Under the pieces are notes generated by a model. It made no database searches and was not told the origin of the DNA. It was given only the letters and a program-made list of their open reading frames with translations. From Bacillus spizizenii TU-B-10 (GTDB lineage Bacteria > Bacillota > Bacilli > Bacillales > Bacillaceae), in contig NC_016047.1 of NCBI RefSeq assembly GCF_000227465.1, positions 3,948,857 to 4,012,856 on the forward strand: 64,000 bases of DNA, given 5' to 3'. The number at the start of each line of letters is the position of its first letter. Positions within the stretch are counted from its first letter, which is position 1. The position numbers and the translations under genes were made by a program. Below, one piece after another: positions 36,654 to 45,123 of this stretch.

Positions 36654-36824
36654 ATGATCCTATTTATTATCATCGCATTATGCGGCTATCTTCTTTTTTC
36701 TTTCAGCAAGGACAATCGCCGCAAACCGCAAAAGACAAGCCCTCTGCCAGCAGCCGCACCTCATCACAACAACCTAATCGACCTTGACGCCATCCGCCAA
36801 AAACGCCGGATGCCTCTTTCCTAA
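36654..36824 (+). CDS. yxjJ: Small single-span membrane protein
   Basis: 56 residues from the ATG at 36654, which follows GGGAGG; a longer in-frame start at 36546 has no ribosome site and would cover the promoter. One hydrophobic helix (about 2-17, MILFIIIALCGYLLFSF) is followed by a basic, Pro-rich cytosolic tail ending in RQKRRMPLS. Own terminator. No known family. The symbol is by position between pepT and yxjI and is not certain. Confidence 0.55.
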   Translation: MILFIIIALCGYLLFSFSKDNRRKPQKTSPLPAAAPHHNNLIDLDAIRQKRRMPLS

Positions 36825-36840
36825 TCCTATATTTCAAACG

Positions 36841-36869
36841 AAAAGGCTGCTGAATCATGCAGCCTTTTT
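36841..36869 (+). terminator. Terminator after the 56-residue gene
   Basis: Ten-base stem AAAAGGCTGC / GCAGCCTTTT with an eight-base loop. Confidence 0.88.
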
Positions 36870-36937
36870 CAATTTTAGAAACATTTATTACTCGGGAAAA
36901 ACAATCAGCAGGGTTTCTGATCACTAGATTTGGAACT

Positions 36938-36963
36938 TGAAACCTTTTTGCCGCCTGTCCGTA
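36938..36963 (+). promoter_or_regulatory. sigma-W promoter of yxjI
   Basis: TGAAAC (36938-36943), exactly 16 bases starting CTTTTT, CGTA (36960-36963): a perfect sigma-W promoter, consistent with yxjI being a known sigma-W gene. Confidence 0.85.
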
Positions 36964-37000
36964 ATCTCTTACAAGGCAAATCCAAAAGGAGACTTCAGCA

Positions 37001-37489
37001 ATGATCGAATTATTTATGAAACAAAAAATGTTCTCGTTTAAAGATGCATTTCACATTTATGACCGAGATGAACAAGAGACATTCAAGGTCGAGGGCCGGT
37101 TCTTTTCGTTAGGAGACTCGCTACAAATGACAGATTCATCCGGAAAAACACTCGTTTCCATAGAACAAAAAGTAATGTCTGTATTGCCGCGATACGAGAT
37201 TTCAATTGGCGGGAAAACAGTTTGTGAGGTGGCAAAGAAATTAACGTTTTTTAAACCAAAATTTGAAATTTCCAAGCTCAACTGGGAAATTGACGGTGAC
37301 TTGTGGAAGGATGAATTTCAACTGACGGACGGGGAGAATGTCCGGATGTCAGTGAGCAAAAAGTGGCTTAGCTGGGGTGATTCCTATCATTTGCAAATTG
37401 CAAACGAGGAAGATGTGCTGATCTGCACAGCCATTGCTATCGTGCTGGATATGGTATTATATGACGACGAAGATAATAGTATTTTCTAA
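37001..37489 (+). CDS. yxjI: LURP-one-related (tubby-like) protein
   Basis: 162 residues, almost all one LOR/DUF567 beta-barrel domain (patterns FSFKDAFHIYDRDEQETFKV and GKTLVSIEQKVMSVLPRYEI). Proteins of this fold resemble tubby and scramblases and may bind membranes. The ATG at 37001 follows AAAAGGAG. A sigma-W promoter upstream puts it among cell-envelope stress genes. The role is unknown. Confidence 0.88.
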   Translation: MIELFMKQKMFSFKDAFHIYDRDEQETFKVEGRFFSLGDSLQMTDSSGKTLVSIEQKVMSVLPRYEISIGGKTVCEVAKKLTFFKPKFEISKLNWEIDGDLWKDEFQLTDGENVRMSVSKKWLSWGDSYHLQIANEEDVLICTAIAIVLDMVLYDDEDNSIF

Positions 37490-37496
37490 AAAGGTG

Positions 37497-37525
37497 TTGA
37501 CAATTGATCTAAAAGTAATAATATT
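37497..37525 (+). promoter_or_regulatory. sigma-A promoter of yxjH
   Basis: TTGACA (37497-37502), 17 bases, AATATT (37520-37525), about 30 bases before the S-box. Confidence 0.65.
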
Positions 37526-37555
37526 AAGATAATTAAAATCTGAATATGAAGATGT

Positions 37556-37711
37556 ACCTTATCAAGAGAGGTGGAGGGACTGGCCCTATGATACCCGGCA
37601 ACCGCTGTTTCAAACAGAATGGTGCTAAATCCTTTAGAACATTGCGTTCTTGCAGATGAGGCGGAGATTTGATCATTCAAGCTCTTCCTTACTCAAAGGA
37701 AGAGCTTTTTT
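37556..37711 (+). ncRNA. SAM-I riboswitch (S-box) of yxjH
   Basis: Conserved blocks in order: CTTATCAAGAGAGGTGGAGG, GACTGGCCC, GATACCCGGCAACC and AATGGTGCTAAATCC, closed by GATGAGGC. A perfect terminator AAGCTCTTCCTT / AAAGGAAGAGC (37679-37705) followed by six T forms the off state. High S-adenosylmethionine stops transcription before yxjH. Confidence 0.95.
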
Positions 37712-37746
37712 CATGCACAACACATTTCAGAAAAGAGGCGAATGAC

Positions 37747-38880
37747 ATGGCTCAACAAACAAATGTTGCAGGACAAAAAACAGAAAAACAAATTAACGCT
37801 CCTTTTCGTGCCGATCATGTTGGCAGTTTACTGCGATCTGCTCCGGTGAAAGAAGCCCGGCAAAAAAAAGCGGCTGGCGAGATCACTGCGGAACAGCTTC
37901 GTGATATCGAAAATCAAGAGATCACCCGCATTGTGGAAAAACAAAAAGAAATCGGTCTCGATGTGGTAACAGACGGGGAATTCCGACGTTCCTGGTGGCA
38001 TTATGATTTCCTGGAAGGGCTTGACGGTGTGGAACCGTTCATCCCGGCTGAAGGGATTCAGTTCCATCATGCGAAAACAAAAGCACGCAGCATCAAAGTG
38101 ACGGGAAAACTCGATTTTACGAGCCACCCCGCGCTTGCCGATTATCAATTTTTACATGAGATTGCCGGTGACGCGACACCAAAGCTGACGATTCCGAGCC
38201 CGAATATGCTGTTTTTCGGTGAAAAAGCCGATAAAGGGATTTATGACGACCAAGAGGAATACTTTCATGATCTGGCCCAAGCGTACAAAAAAGCAATCAA
38301 AGCCTTCTATGACGCTGGATGCCGCTATCTTCAGCTTGATGATACGTCATGGTCTCTCTTCTTTGAGGAAAAAGGCAGAGAGGTCGTCCGAGCGCTTGGC
38401 GGCGATCCAGAAACATTGCCTGCCTTATTCGCCAAAACGATTAACGATGCAGTGGCAGACCGACCTGATGATTTAGCAATCACGATGCACATTTGCCGCG
38501 GCAACTTCCGTTCAACTTGGGCGGCATCAGGAGGCTATGACGCTGTAGCGGAAACGATTTTGGATGGCTTACATTTGGACGGCCTGTTCTTGGAATACGA
38601 TGATGACCGCTCCGGTAACTTTGATCCGCTCCGTTTCGTGAAACGCAAGGATCTGCAAATTGTACTCGGTTTGATTACATCGAAATACGGCGAGCTTGAA
38701 AATCCTGAGGATGTGAAGCGCCGAATCAATGAAGCGGCGCGCTTTGTCAGCCTGGATCAGCTGTGCCTCAGCCCGCAGTGCGGTTTCGCCTCTACAGAAG
38801 AAGGCAATCTTTTGACAGAGGAGCAGCAATGGGCGAAGCTGCGCCATGTGATCGACATCGCCAACGATGTGTGGAGATAA
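37747..38880 (+). CDS. yxjH: MetE-like methyltransferase, S-box controlled
   Basis: 377 residues from the ATG at 37747 (GAGGCG ahead; the longer frame runs through the riboswitch terminator). It corresponds to the C-terminal catalytic half of cobalamin-independent methionine synthase. The zinc ligands are in ITMHICRGN (His and Cys, about residues 246-254) and LSPQCGFAS (Cys, about 345); FRADHVGSLLRS is the N-terminal motif. It lacks the N-terminal half of full MetE, so it may use another methyl donor or act in methionine salvage. It is a tandem paralogue of yxjG. Confidence 0.9.
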   Translation: MAQQTNVAGQKTEKQINAPFRADHVGSLLRSAPVKEARQKKAAGEITAEQLRDIENQEITRIVEKQKEIGLDVVTDGEFRRSWWHYDFLEGLDGVEPFIPAEGIQFHHAKTKARSIKVTGKLDFTSHPALADYQFLHEIAGDATPKLTIPSPNMLFFGEKADKGIYDDQEEYFHDLAQAYKKAIKAFYDAGCRYLQLDDTSWSLFFEEKGREVVRALGGDPETLPALFAKTINDAVADRPDDLAITMHICRGNFRSTWAASGGYDAVAETILDGLHLDGLFLEYDDDRSGNFDPLRFVKRKDLQIVLGLITSKYGELENPEDVKRRINEAARFVSLDQLCLSPQCGFASTEEGNLLTEEQQWAKLRHVIDIANDVWR

Positions 38881-38887
38881 TCTATCA

Positions 38888-38916
38888 TTGACAGAAACAT
38901 AAAATGTGTGAATAAT
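38888..38916 (+). promoter_or_regulatory. sigma-A promoter of yxjG
   Basis: TTGACA (38888-38893), 17 bases, AATAAT (38911-38916), eight bases after the yxjH stop. Confidence 0.65.
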
Positions 38917-38949
38917 ATATACTATCAGAAAATTTCATAAAAAGGTTTT

Positions 38950-39102
38950 CCTTATCAAGAGAGGTGGAGGGACTGGCCCTGCGATACCCGGCAACCGCTG
39001 TTTAACAGAATGGTGCTAAATCCTTTAGAGCAATGATTGCTCTTGAAGATAAGGTTGAGATTGTCACACAAGCTCTTCCTTATCCAAAGGAAGAGCTTTT
39101 TT
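38950..39102 (+). ncRNA. SAM-I riboswitch (S-box) of yxjG
   Basis: Same conserved blocks as the yxjH S-box, with CTTATCAAGAGAGGTGGAGG identical, then GACTGGCCC, GATACCCGGCAACC and AATGGTGCTAAATCC. The terminator stem AGCTCTTCCTT / AAAGGAAGAGCT (39071-39096) is followed by six T. The high identity to the first copy points to duplication of gene and leader together. Confidence 0.95.
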
Positions 39103-39132
39103 ATATTCGAATGGAAAGAAGGAATGGACAAC

Positions 39133-40269
39133 ATGCCACAACAAACAACACCCACAGAACAAAAATCACTTCAAAGAAAAAAACCGCCGTTTCGCGCGGA
39201 TCAAGTCGGAAGCCTGCTGAGATCTGAGCCCGTTAAAAAAGCGCGGCTGCAAAAAGCGGCCGGCGAGATTACGGCTGAGCAGCTTCGCCAAATCGAAAAC
39301 GATGAAATCACCCGCATTGTGGAAAAACAGAAGGAAACCGGCCTGAACGTCGTGACAGACGGTGAATTCCGCAGAGCGTGGTGGCACTTTGATTTCCTTG
39401 AAAACTTAGATGGCGTTGAGCCGTTTACTCCTGAGCAGGGCATTCAATTCCATAACGTACAGACAAAAGCACGCGGCATAAAAGTGACCGGTGATATCGA
39501 CTTTTCAACTCACCCAATGCTTGAAGATTACTCCTTTCTCCATAGCATTGCCGGTGACGCGACGCCAAAGATGACAATCCCAAGCCCGAATATGCTGTTT
39601 TTCCGCGGAAAGCTGGAAAAGGATGCATACAAAAACGACTATCACCTTTTCCAGCACGATGTATCCAAAGCATATAAAAAAGCGATTCAAGCGTTTTATG
39701 ACAGAGGCTGCCGCTACCTCCAGCTTGATGATACAGCATGGGCTGTTTTCTTATCTGAAAAAGGCTTAAAACAAATCGAAGCGTTCGGAACAACGCCTGA
39801 CGAGCTTCGCCAGCTATTTGCGAAATCCATTAACGACGCAATTGCAGACCGTCCGGATGACTTGACCGTAACAATGCACATTTGCCGCGGCAACTTCCAG
39901 TCCACTTGGACAGCGGAAGGCGGCTATGACGCAGCAGCAGAAACCATTTTTGACGGCTTGAACCTGGACGGGCTTTTCCTAGAGTATGATGATTCACGCT
40001 CAGGCGGATTTGAACCACTCCGTTATGTGAAGCGCTCTGATCTTCAGCTTGTCCTTGGCTTAGTGACATCTAAATTCGGTGAGCTTGAACATCCAGACGA
40101 TGTAAAACGCCGTATCGAAGAAGCGTCCCGCTATGTGAGCTTAGACCAGCTTTGCCTCAGCCCTCAATGCGGATTCGCTTCAACTGAGGAAGGCAACAAG
40201 CTGACTGAAGAACAGCAATGGGCGAAGCTGCGCCATGTGGTTGAGATCGCTAACGATGTTTGGAAATAA
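39133..40269 (+). CDS. yxjG: MetE-like methyltransferase, S-box controlled
   Basis: 378 residues from the ATG at 39133 (AAGAAGGA nine bases ahead). It is close to YxjH over its whole length, with the same zinc-ligand motifs VTMHICRGN and LSPQCGFAS and the N-terminal FRADQVGSLLRS. It acts in methionine synthesis or recycling, given the S-box. It ends in a terminator shared with convergent yxjF. Confidence 0.9.
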   Translation: MPQQTTPTEQKSLQRKKPPFRADQVGSLLRSEPVKKARLQKAAGEITAEQLRQIENDEITRIVEKQKETGLNVVTDGEFRRAWWHFDFLENLDGVEPFTPEQGIQFHNVQTKARGIKVTGDIDFSTHPMLEDYSFLHSIAGDATPKMTIPSPNMLFFRGKLEKDAYKNDYHLFQHDVSKAYKKAIQAFYDRGCRYLQLDDTAWAVFLSEKGLKQIEAFGTTPDELRQLFAKSINDAIADRPDDLTVTMHICRGNFQSTWTAEGGYDAAAETIFDGLNLDGLFLEYDDSRSGGFEPLRYVKRSDLQLVLGLVTSKFGELEHPDDVKRRIEEASRYVSLDQLCLSPQCGFASTEEGNKLTEEQQWAKLRHVVEIANDVWK

Positions 40270-40275
40270 ACAAAG

Positions 40276-40318
40276 AAAAAACACACTTGATTCCCTGGCG
40301 GAGCAAGTGTGTTTTTTA
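40276..40318. terminator. Shared terminator of yxjG and the yxjC-scoAB-yxjF operon
   Basis: Fourteen-base stem AAAAAACACACTTG / CAAGTGTGTTTTTT with a fourteen-base loop; T-runs in both directions. Confidence 0.9.
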
Positions 40319-40320
40319 TG

Positions 40321-41094
40321 TTATTGAGCGGTATAGCCTCCATCAAGGACGACAGCCTGCCCGGTGACACCCTTCGCTTTCTCGCTTGCCAAAAACGCCG
40401 CATAATCCGCGATTTCCTTGACGGAAAGCAATCGTTTTTGCGGCACAAGCGGAAAAATGACCTGTTCAAGCACGGAGTCGTAAGGGACATTTCTCGTTTT
40501 CGAAAGATCGCTCAGCTGATTGCGGACAAGCTGTGTATCGACATAACCCGGACAAAGCGCGTTGACTGTAATGCCGTGGGGCGCGCCTTCCAGCGCCCCG
40601 ACCTTTGTCAGTCCAATGACGCCGTGCTTGGCACTATTATAAGCGGATTTCCCCGCAAAGCCGACTAAACCATTAACAGATGCGATATTAATAATTCTGC
40701 CAAACTGCTGTTTTTTCATGATCGGAAAAACATACTTCATCGCGATGAAGGGCGCCGTCAGCATAATCTTGATCAGCTGTTCAAAGGTTTCTGTCGGAAA
40801 CTCTTCAATCGGGGCGACGTGCTGAATACCGGCATTGTTCACCAAAATATCCAAGCGGCCGTATCGTTTTTGGATGGCGTTTACCGTATCAGCGACTTGC
40901 GCTTCCTTTGTCACATCACACGGAATGGCTGCTGCGTCAAAACCTTCTTCTGCAAGCTTGGAAGCGGTCTTTTCGCATGCTTCCTGATGAAGGTCCGAAA
41001 CGATGACACTAGCTCCTTCACGGGCGAATTCCCTCGCGATTTCGAATCCGATTCCGCCGGCTGCCCCAGTCACCAAGGCGACTTGTTTTTTCAT
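40321..41094 (-). CDS. yxjF: 3-hydroxybutyrate dehydrogenase, SDR family
   Basis: 257 residues from the ATG at 41094 (GGGAAGG eight bases ahead); a GTG at 41103 is too close to that site. It is a classical short-chain dehydrogenase: NAD motif TGAAGGIGFE (about 10-19), catalytic Ser in NIASVNG, Tyr-x3-Lys in YNSAKHG (about 151-157), and ending GGYTAQ. The closest family is D-3-hydroxybutyrate dehydrogenase, making acetoacetate for ScoAB, whose genes are adjacent. Last gene of the operon. Confidence 0.88.
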   Translation of the reverse strand: MKKQVALVTGAAGGIGFEIAREFAREGASVIVSDLHQEACEKTASKLAEEGFDAAAIPCDVTKEAQVADTVNAIQKRYGRLDILVNNAGIQHVAPIEEFPTETFEQLIKIMLTAPFIAMKYVFPIMKKQQFGRIINIASVNGLVGFAGKSAYNSAKHGVIGLTKVGALEGAPHGITVNALCPGYVDTQLVRNQLSDLSKTRNVPYDSVLEQVIFPLVPQKRLLSVKEIADYAAFLASEKAKGVTGQAVVLDGGYTAQ

Positions 41095-41110
41095 GTCAAA
41101 CACCTTCCCA

Positions 41111-41767
41111 TTAAGAATTTTGTTTGATCACAGACTGGCTTACAGCGAAAGCGGCTTCTGTTTTTTCATAAACCTCTTCAATTGTGACACCTTCCTGAAG
41201 CTCCGTCAGTGTCATGCGGCCGTTATCAAAATCAAAAACAGCCAAATCCGTAATCAGCCTGTGTACGACTTTCTGGCCTGTCAGCGGAAGCGAGCATGTT
41301 TTTTTCACCTTTGACTCGCCATGTTTATTGACATGTTCCATGATGACAACGATCCGTTTCGCCCCGTTGACGAGATCCATGGCGCCGCCCATCCCTTTTA
41401 CCATTTTCCCTGGGATCATCCAATTGGCCAAATCGCCCTGCTCAGAAACTTCCATGCCGCCGAGGATAGCCAAATCGATATGCCCGCCTCTTATCATTGC
41501 GAATGACTCAGCGCTGTCAAAATAGGAAGCCCCCGTCACTTCAGTGATTGTTTCCTTTCCTGCATTGATCAAATCCGCATCTTCCGTTCCTTCCACAGGA
41601 TACGGACCGATCCCGAGCAAGCCGTTTTCTGACTGAAGCATGACGTGAACGCCATCGGGTATCTCATTTGCGACAAGCGTTGGCATTCCAATCCCAAGAT
41701 TGACGTTCATGCCATCCTTGATTTCTTGTACAGCCCGTTTGACCATTCGTTTTCTCGCTTCTTTCAT
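41111..41767 (-). CDS. scoB: Succinyl-CoA:3-oxoacid CoA-transferase subunit B
   Basis: 218 residues. The catalytic Glu that forms the CoA thioester is in [12 protein letters not shown] (about residue 45). [10 protein letters not shown] is the conserved start. With ScoA it moves CoA from succinyl-CoA to acetoacetate. It overlaps the end of scoA by four bases. Normal length. Confidence 0.93.
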   Translation of the reverse strand: MKEARKRMVKRAVQEIKDGMNVNLGIGMPTLVANEIPDGVHVMLQSENGLLGIGPYPVEGTEDADLINAGKETITEVTGASYFDSAESFAMIRGGHIDLAILGGMEVSEQGDLANWMIPGKMVKGMGGAMDLVNGAKRIVVIMEHVNKHGESKVKKTCSLPLTGQKVVHRLITDLAVFDFDNGRMTLTELQEGVTIEEVYEKTEAAFAVSQSVIKQNS

Positions 41768-42480
41768 TTCGCCTCACCCTTTCCCGCCGCTTGTCGGACT
41801 GTTCGCTTTTCAATCCGTTTTTCATGGCTCGCGCCAAGCACCACATGCTGTACGTAAATTCCCGGCGTATGGATATGATCTGGATCGAGCTCTCCCGCTT
41901 CCACGATTTCTTCTGCCTCGGCAATCGTAATCTTCCCTGCCATGGCGGCAACGGGATTGAAATTTCTCGCCGTTTTCCGAAAAACCAAATTCCCCATGGT
42001 ATCCGCTTTCCACGCTTTGACAATCGCCACGTCGCCGGTGATGCCTCGCTCCAGTACATATGTCCGGCCGCCGAACGTTTTATGTTCTTTTCCCTCTGCT
42101 ATTGAAGTACCAACGCCTGTCGCCGTGTAAAATCCCGGTATGCCCGCGCCGCCTGCACGAATTCTCTCAGCGAGCGTTCCTTGGGGAACAAGTTCAACCT
42201 CAAGCTCTCCGCTTAAAAACTGCCGCTCAAAAATTTTATTTTCACCGACATAGGATGCGATCATTTTCTTGATTTGCCTGTTAGCCAAAAGCAAACCAAG
42301 CCCCCAGTCATCAACTCCGCAATTGTTGCTGACAACGGTTAAATCCTTTACTCCCTGATCTCTTATCGCCAAAATGAGCTGTTCAGGAATGCCGCACAGC
42401 CCGAATCCTCCTGCGATCAGTGTATCTCCATCATGAATCAGTTCCGCAGCTTCCTTACTTGATGACAGTACTTTTCCCAT
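41764..42480 (-). CDS. scoA: Succinyl-CoA:3-oxoacid CoA-transferase subunit A
   Basis: 238 residues. The CoA-transferase motif [19 protein letters not shown] is at about 18-36, followed by [13 protein letters not shown]; both are typical of the SCOT alpha half. Works with ScoB. It lies 23 bases after yxjC with a GAAAGGGGC site. Confidence 0.93.
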   Translation of the reverse strand: MGKVLSSSKEAAELIHDGDTLIAGGFGLCGIPEQLILAIRDQGVKDLTVVSNNCGVDDWGLGLLLANRQIKKMIASYVGENKIFERQFLSGELEVELVPQGTLAERIRAGGAGIPGFYTATGVGTSIAEGKEHKTFGGRTYVLERGITGDVAIVKAWKADTMGNLVFRKTARNFNPVAAMAGKITIAEAEEIVEAGELDPDHIHTPGIYVQHVVLGASHEKRIEKRTVRQAAGKGEAK

Positions 42481-42503
42481 ATTGATGCCCCTTTCGTTTT
42501 CTC

Positions 42504-43922
42504 TTACACTAGACCGGTCAGGCTGTAAATCGCGATCACAGCAAATACGGCAGCCGTTTTAATGAGCGTGATTGCAAAAATATCCCGATACGATTGCCGG
42601 TGAGTCAGTCCTGTCACGGCCAGAAGCGTGATAACAGCGCCATTATGCGGCAGCGTATCCATGCCGCCTGATGCCATCGATATGACTCGATGCATCACTT
42701 CCGGCGGAATGTTGTAAGCCTGAATCGCCTGCAAGTATTGATCCGACATCGCGCTTAGTGCAATGCCCATACCTCCTGAAGCCGACCCGGTGATCCCCGC
42801 CAGTGCAGTTGTCGTGACGGCCCCGTTCACAAGCGGATCGGTAAAGGTGTGCGAGATTCCGCTGCTCAGCTTGTGAAACCCCGGCAGCGCGGCGATAACG
42901 CCGCCGAAACCATACTCGGCACCCGTATTCATAGATGCCAGCAAGGCACCGCCGATCCCTTCATTCAGCCCTTCCTTCATTTGGGCAAACACCCTTCTCC
43001 AATCAAATAAAATCGTTGTAATGATGCCAATCACCAGAGCGAGCTCCACCGACCAAATAGCAGCCGCTGAAGAAATATCGAGCTTGCCGAACTCCTTTAA
43101 TCCGATCGATGAAAAATCAAATCCATTCGGATACCACTTTGGAAGGTATATGGTGAAACATTTATTCACTGCACCTACGAGTATAAGCGGGACAAAGGCA
43201 AGCGCATGCTGCACCGGGCTTTTGTCCGGTTCGGCCGTGAACTCAGGCGATTCAAGATCAGCAGTATTCTCCGAATCAAAACCGCCGTAGCCTTCGCCGG
43301 ATGTCTGCGCTTTTTTTCGCCTCGATTCCAAATACATCATGCCCGCTGCCAGCACAATCACTGCGCCGAACAAGCCAAGCCAAGGAGCGGCATAAATGTC
43401 TGTTTTGAAAAACGTCGTCGGGATGACATTTTGAATTTGCGGCGTCCCCGGAAGTGCGTCCATTGTAAACGTAAAAGCCCCTAAAGCAATCGTTCCCGGG
43501 ATGAGGCGTTTCGGTATGTTAGCTTCTCGGAACAGATTTTTCGCAAACGGATACACGGCAAACACGACAACAAATAGGCTGACGCCGCTGTACGTCAAGA
43601 TAGCGCCCATCAGCACAATGGCAAGTATCGCTCTTTTTGCCCCGACAAGCCTGACAATCGTTTTCGCAATCGATGCCGCAAGCCCGGACATTTCAACGAC
43701 TTTTCCAAAAATCGCACCGAGTAAAAATACCGGGAAATACAGCTTAATAAAACCCGCCATCTTCTCCATAAAAATCGATGAGAAAAAAGGAAGCACATGG
43801 CTTGGATCTGTCAGCAGCACCGCAAATAACGCGCAAATCGGCGCAAATAAAATGACAGAAAATCCCCGATACGCCGTAAACATCAGCAAGCCTAACGCCA
43901 ATAGAATGATGATCAGTTCCAC
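42504..43922 (-). CDS. yxjC: GntP-family permease, probable hydroxybutyrate or acetoacetate importer
   Basis: 472 residues from a GTG at 43922, six bases after GGGGG; the ATG at 43928 touches that site and is less likely. About twelve or thirteen membrane segments. The GntP pattern GSASGGMGIALSAMSDQY and MASGGMDTLPHNGAVITLL are present. GntP carriers import gluconate and related acids, but placed first in an operon with scoA, scoB and yxjF it should import 3-hydroxybutyrate or acetoacetate. A cre lies just upstream. Confidence 0.85.
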   Translation of the reverse strand: MELIIILLALGLLMFTAYRGFSVILFAPICALFAVLLTDPSHVLPFFSSIFMEKMAGFIKLYFPVFLLGAIFGKVVEMSGLAASIAKTIVRLVGAKRAILAIVLMGAILTYSGVSLFVVVFAVYPFAKNLFREANIPKRLIPGTIALGAFTFTMDALPGTPQIQNVIPTTFFKTDIYAAPWLGLFGAVIVLAAGMMYLESRRKKAQTSGEGYGGFDSENTADLESPEFTAEPDKSPVQHALAFVPLILVGAVNKCFTIYLPKWYPNGFDFSSIGLKEFGKLDISSAAAIWSVELALVIGIITTILFDWRRVFAQMKEGLNEGIGGALLASMNTGAEYGFGGVIAALPGFHKLSSGISHTFTDPLVNGAVTTTALAGITGSASGGMGIALSAMSDQYLQAIQAYNIPPEVMHRVISMASGGMDTLPHNGAVITLLAVTGLTHRQSYRDIFAITLIKTAAVFAVIAIYSLTGLV

Positions 43923-43946
43923 ACACATCCCCCATTTCCACGGATA

Positions 43947-43960
43947 GGAAAGCGTTCACA
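43947..43960. promoter_or_regulatory. cre upstream of yxjC
   Basis: GGAAAGCGTTCACA, 13 of 14 positions of the cre consensus, about 25 bases before the yxjC start. It predicts carbon catabolite repression of the operon. Confidence 0.65.
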
Positions 43961-44031
43961 AAGACTCTCCGCATCGACCGTTCCCGTCCCCTTTCCATAT
44001 GTACGGGAAGCGGGGGCCAACTATTCCGATT

Positions 44032-44065
44032 AAAAAAAGGAAAGCTCCTTTTTTCGGAGCTTTCC
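44032..44065 (-). terminator. yxjB terminator
   Basis: Ten-base stem GGAAAGCTCC / GGAGCTTTCC with a seven-base loop, then seven T on the minus strand. Confidence 0.9.
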
Positions 44066-44073
44066 TCTGCCAT

Positions 44074-44934
44074 TCATTTCATTCCTATTAAGATATCAAC
44101 ATCAACCGTAATATCGGCTGATTTCATCTCTTTCAGCAGCCTGACTCTGTCTTCCGGCGCAGACCAGGCGAGCGGCGTCATCTGGAGCAGCCAATGTATC
44201 GCTTGGCGATCAAGCGTTTTGACATAACGCAGCCTCACATGATGGCTGTGTTCAACATTCGCTGTAAAACGCTCAACAGCTGCCATATTGGAATACGTAC
44301 GCCTTGGTGAATCAGTATATAAAAATTGCCTTAATTCTATTAAATAATCTTTTCGCGGCACTACTTTTATGAGCATGCCATCATCCTTCAGCAGCCTATG
44401 AAACTCTGCATAATTGGATGGTGAAAAAATCGACAGGACAACATCGAATTGGCGGTCATGAAAGGGAGCACGTGCCACATCGGCAACCGCCCACATCTGA
44501 TCTTTGAATGTCCTAGAAGCTTTTACAATCCCATCCTTCGAAAGATCGATGCCGGCTCCCGTCGCTGTTCTCCCCGCATAATCAAACCCGCAAAGCGCAT
44601 TCAGATGAGATCCCTCACCGCACCCGCTGTCCAAGATGGTGAATGCTTCTTGACCAGATTTGGGATAACTAATGAGATTTGCAATCGCATGATGGAGCGG
44701 CTCAAAAAACTGGCATTCTCCAATCAGCCTGCTCCTCGCTTCAAAAAGCACGGCATCATAACCGGTTTTGACCGGCTTCGTCAGGAAGTTCACGTATCCG
44801 TGTCGAGATCTATCAAACGTGTGGCCTCGTTCTGTACAAATCAAGCTTCTTCCTGAATTCGCATCCATGGAAGAGCCGCAAAGCGGGCATCGAAACATAG
44901 GGGCGAATTGGCTGAAATCAACTATTCGTTTCAT
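44074..44934 (-). CDS. yxjB: 23S rRNA (guanine) N1-methyltransferase, RlmA family
   Basis: 286 residues. An N-terminal zinc ribbon (CPLCG at about 16-20, then C and H in LICTERGHTFDRS) is followed by a SAM-binding methyltransferase fold with LDSGCGEGSHL (about residue 99) and VLSIFSPSNYAEFHRLLKDDG. These are the landmarks of RlmA/TlrB, which methylate G745 or G748 in helix 35 of 23S rRNA. RlmA(II)-type methylation of G748 contributes to tylosin-class macrolide resistance. The 175-base leader with a leader peptide and terminator suggests antibiotic-responsive attenuation. The start ATG at 44934 is behind GAATGAGGTG. Confidence 0.88.
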   Translation of the reverse strand: MKRIVDFSQFAPMFRCPLCGSSMDANSGRSLICTERGHTFDRSRHGYVNFLTKPVKTGYDAVLFEARSRLIGECQFFEPLHHAIANLISYPKSGQEAFTILDSGCGEGSHLNALCGFDYAGRTATGAGIDLSKDGIVKASRTFKDQMWAVADVARAPFHDRQFDVVLSIFSPSNYAEFHRLLKDDGMLIKVVPRKDYLIELRQFLYTDSPRRTYSNMAAVERFTANVEHSHHVRLRYVKTLDRQAIHWLLQMTPLAWSAPEDRVRLLKEMKSADITVDVDILIGMK

Positions 44935-44971
44935 GATAAAAACACCTCATTCATTCATTTTTAGATAAATG

Positions 44972-45041
44972 AAAAAGGCATAGACAAATAAACCTGGGCC
45001 TATCCCAAAAGTTTGGCCAGGTCTGGCAGATTGTCTATACC
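44972..45041 (-). terminator. Attenuator terminator in the yxjB leader
   Basis: On the minus strand GGTATAGACAA (45031-45041) pairs with TTGTCTATGCC (44977-44987, one G-T pair), then five T. Inside, ACCTGG / CCAGGT (44992-45022) forms a second stem. It lies between the leader peptide and yxjB, so default transcription should stop before the gene. Confidence 0.8.
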
Positions 45042-45046
45042 TGTCA

Positions 45047-45076
45047 TTATCTATAACGAATGAATTGGATAATCAT
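45047..45076 (-). CDS. Nine-residue leader peptide of yxjB
   Basis: MIIQFIRYR and a stop. The ATG at 45076 has an AGGGAG site (45085-45090) eight bases ahead. The stop lies only five bases before the first arm of the attenuator. The ending Arg-Tyr-Arg fits the Arg/Lys-x-Arg/Lys pattern at which macrolide-bound ribosomes stall. Translation is inferred from position and signals, not proven. Confidence 0.65.
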   Translation of the reverse strand: MIIQFIRYR

Positions 45077-45117
45077 GAAAAAAACTCCCTTTTTGCTGTA
45101 TGGGTTTCCCCATTTAC

Positions 45118-45123
45118 ATCATA
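45118..45123 (-). promoter_or_regulatory. -10 of the yxjB leader transcript
   Basis: TATGAT on the minus strand, with a weak TTTCAG 17 bases further upstream. It would start RNA about 35 bases before the leader peptide. Confidence 0.45.

Noticed and set aside
44010..44025. Possible sigma-54 (-24/-12) promoter TTGGCCCCCGCTTCCC ahead of yxjC
   Set aside because: The -12 GC and the spacing do not match TGGCAC-N5-TTGC, and no enhancer-binding regulator gene is nearby.
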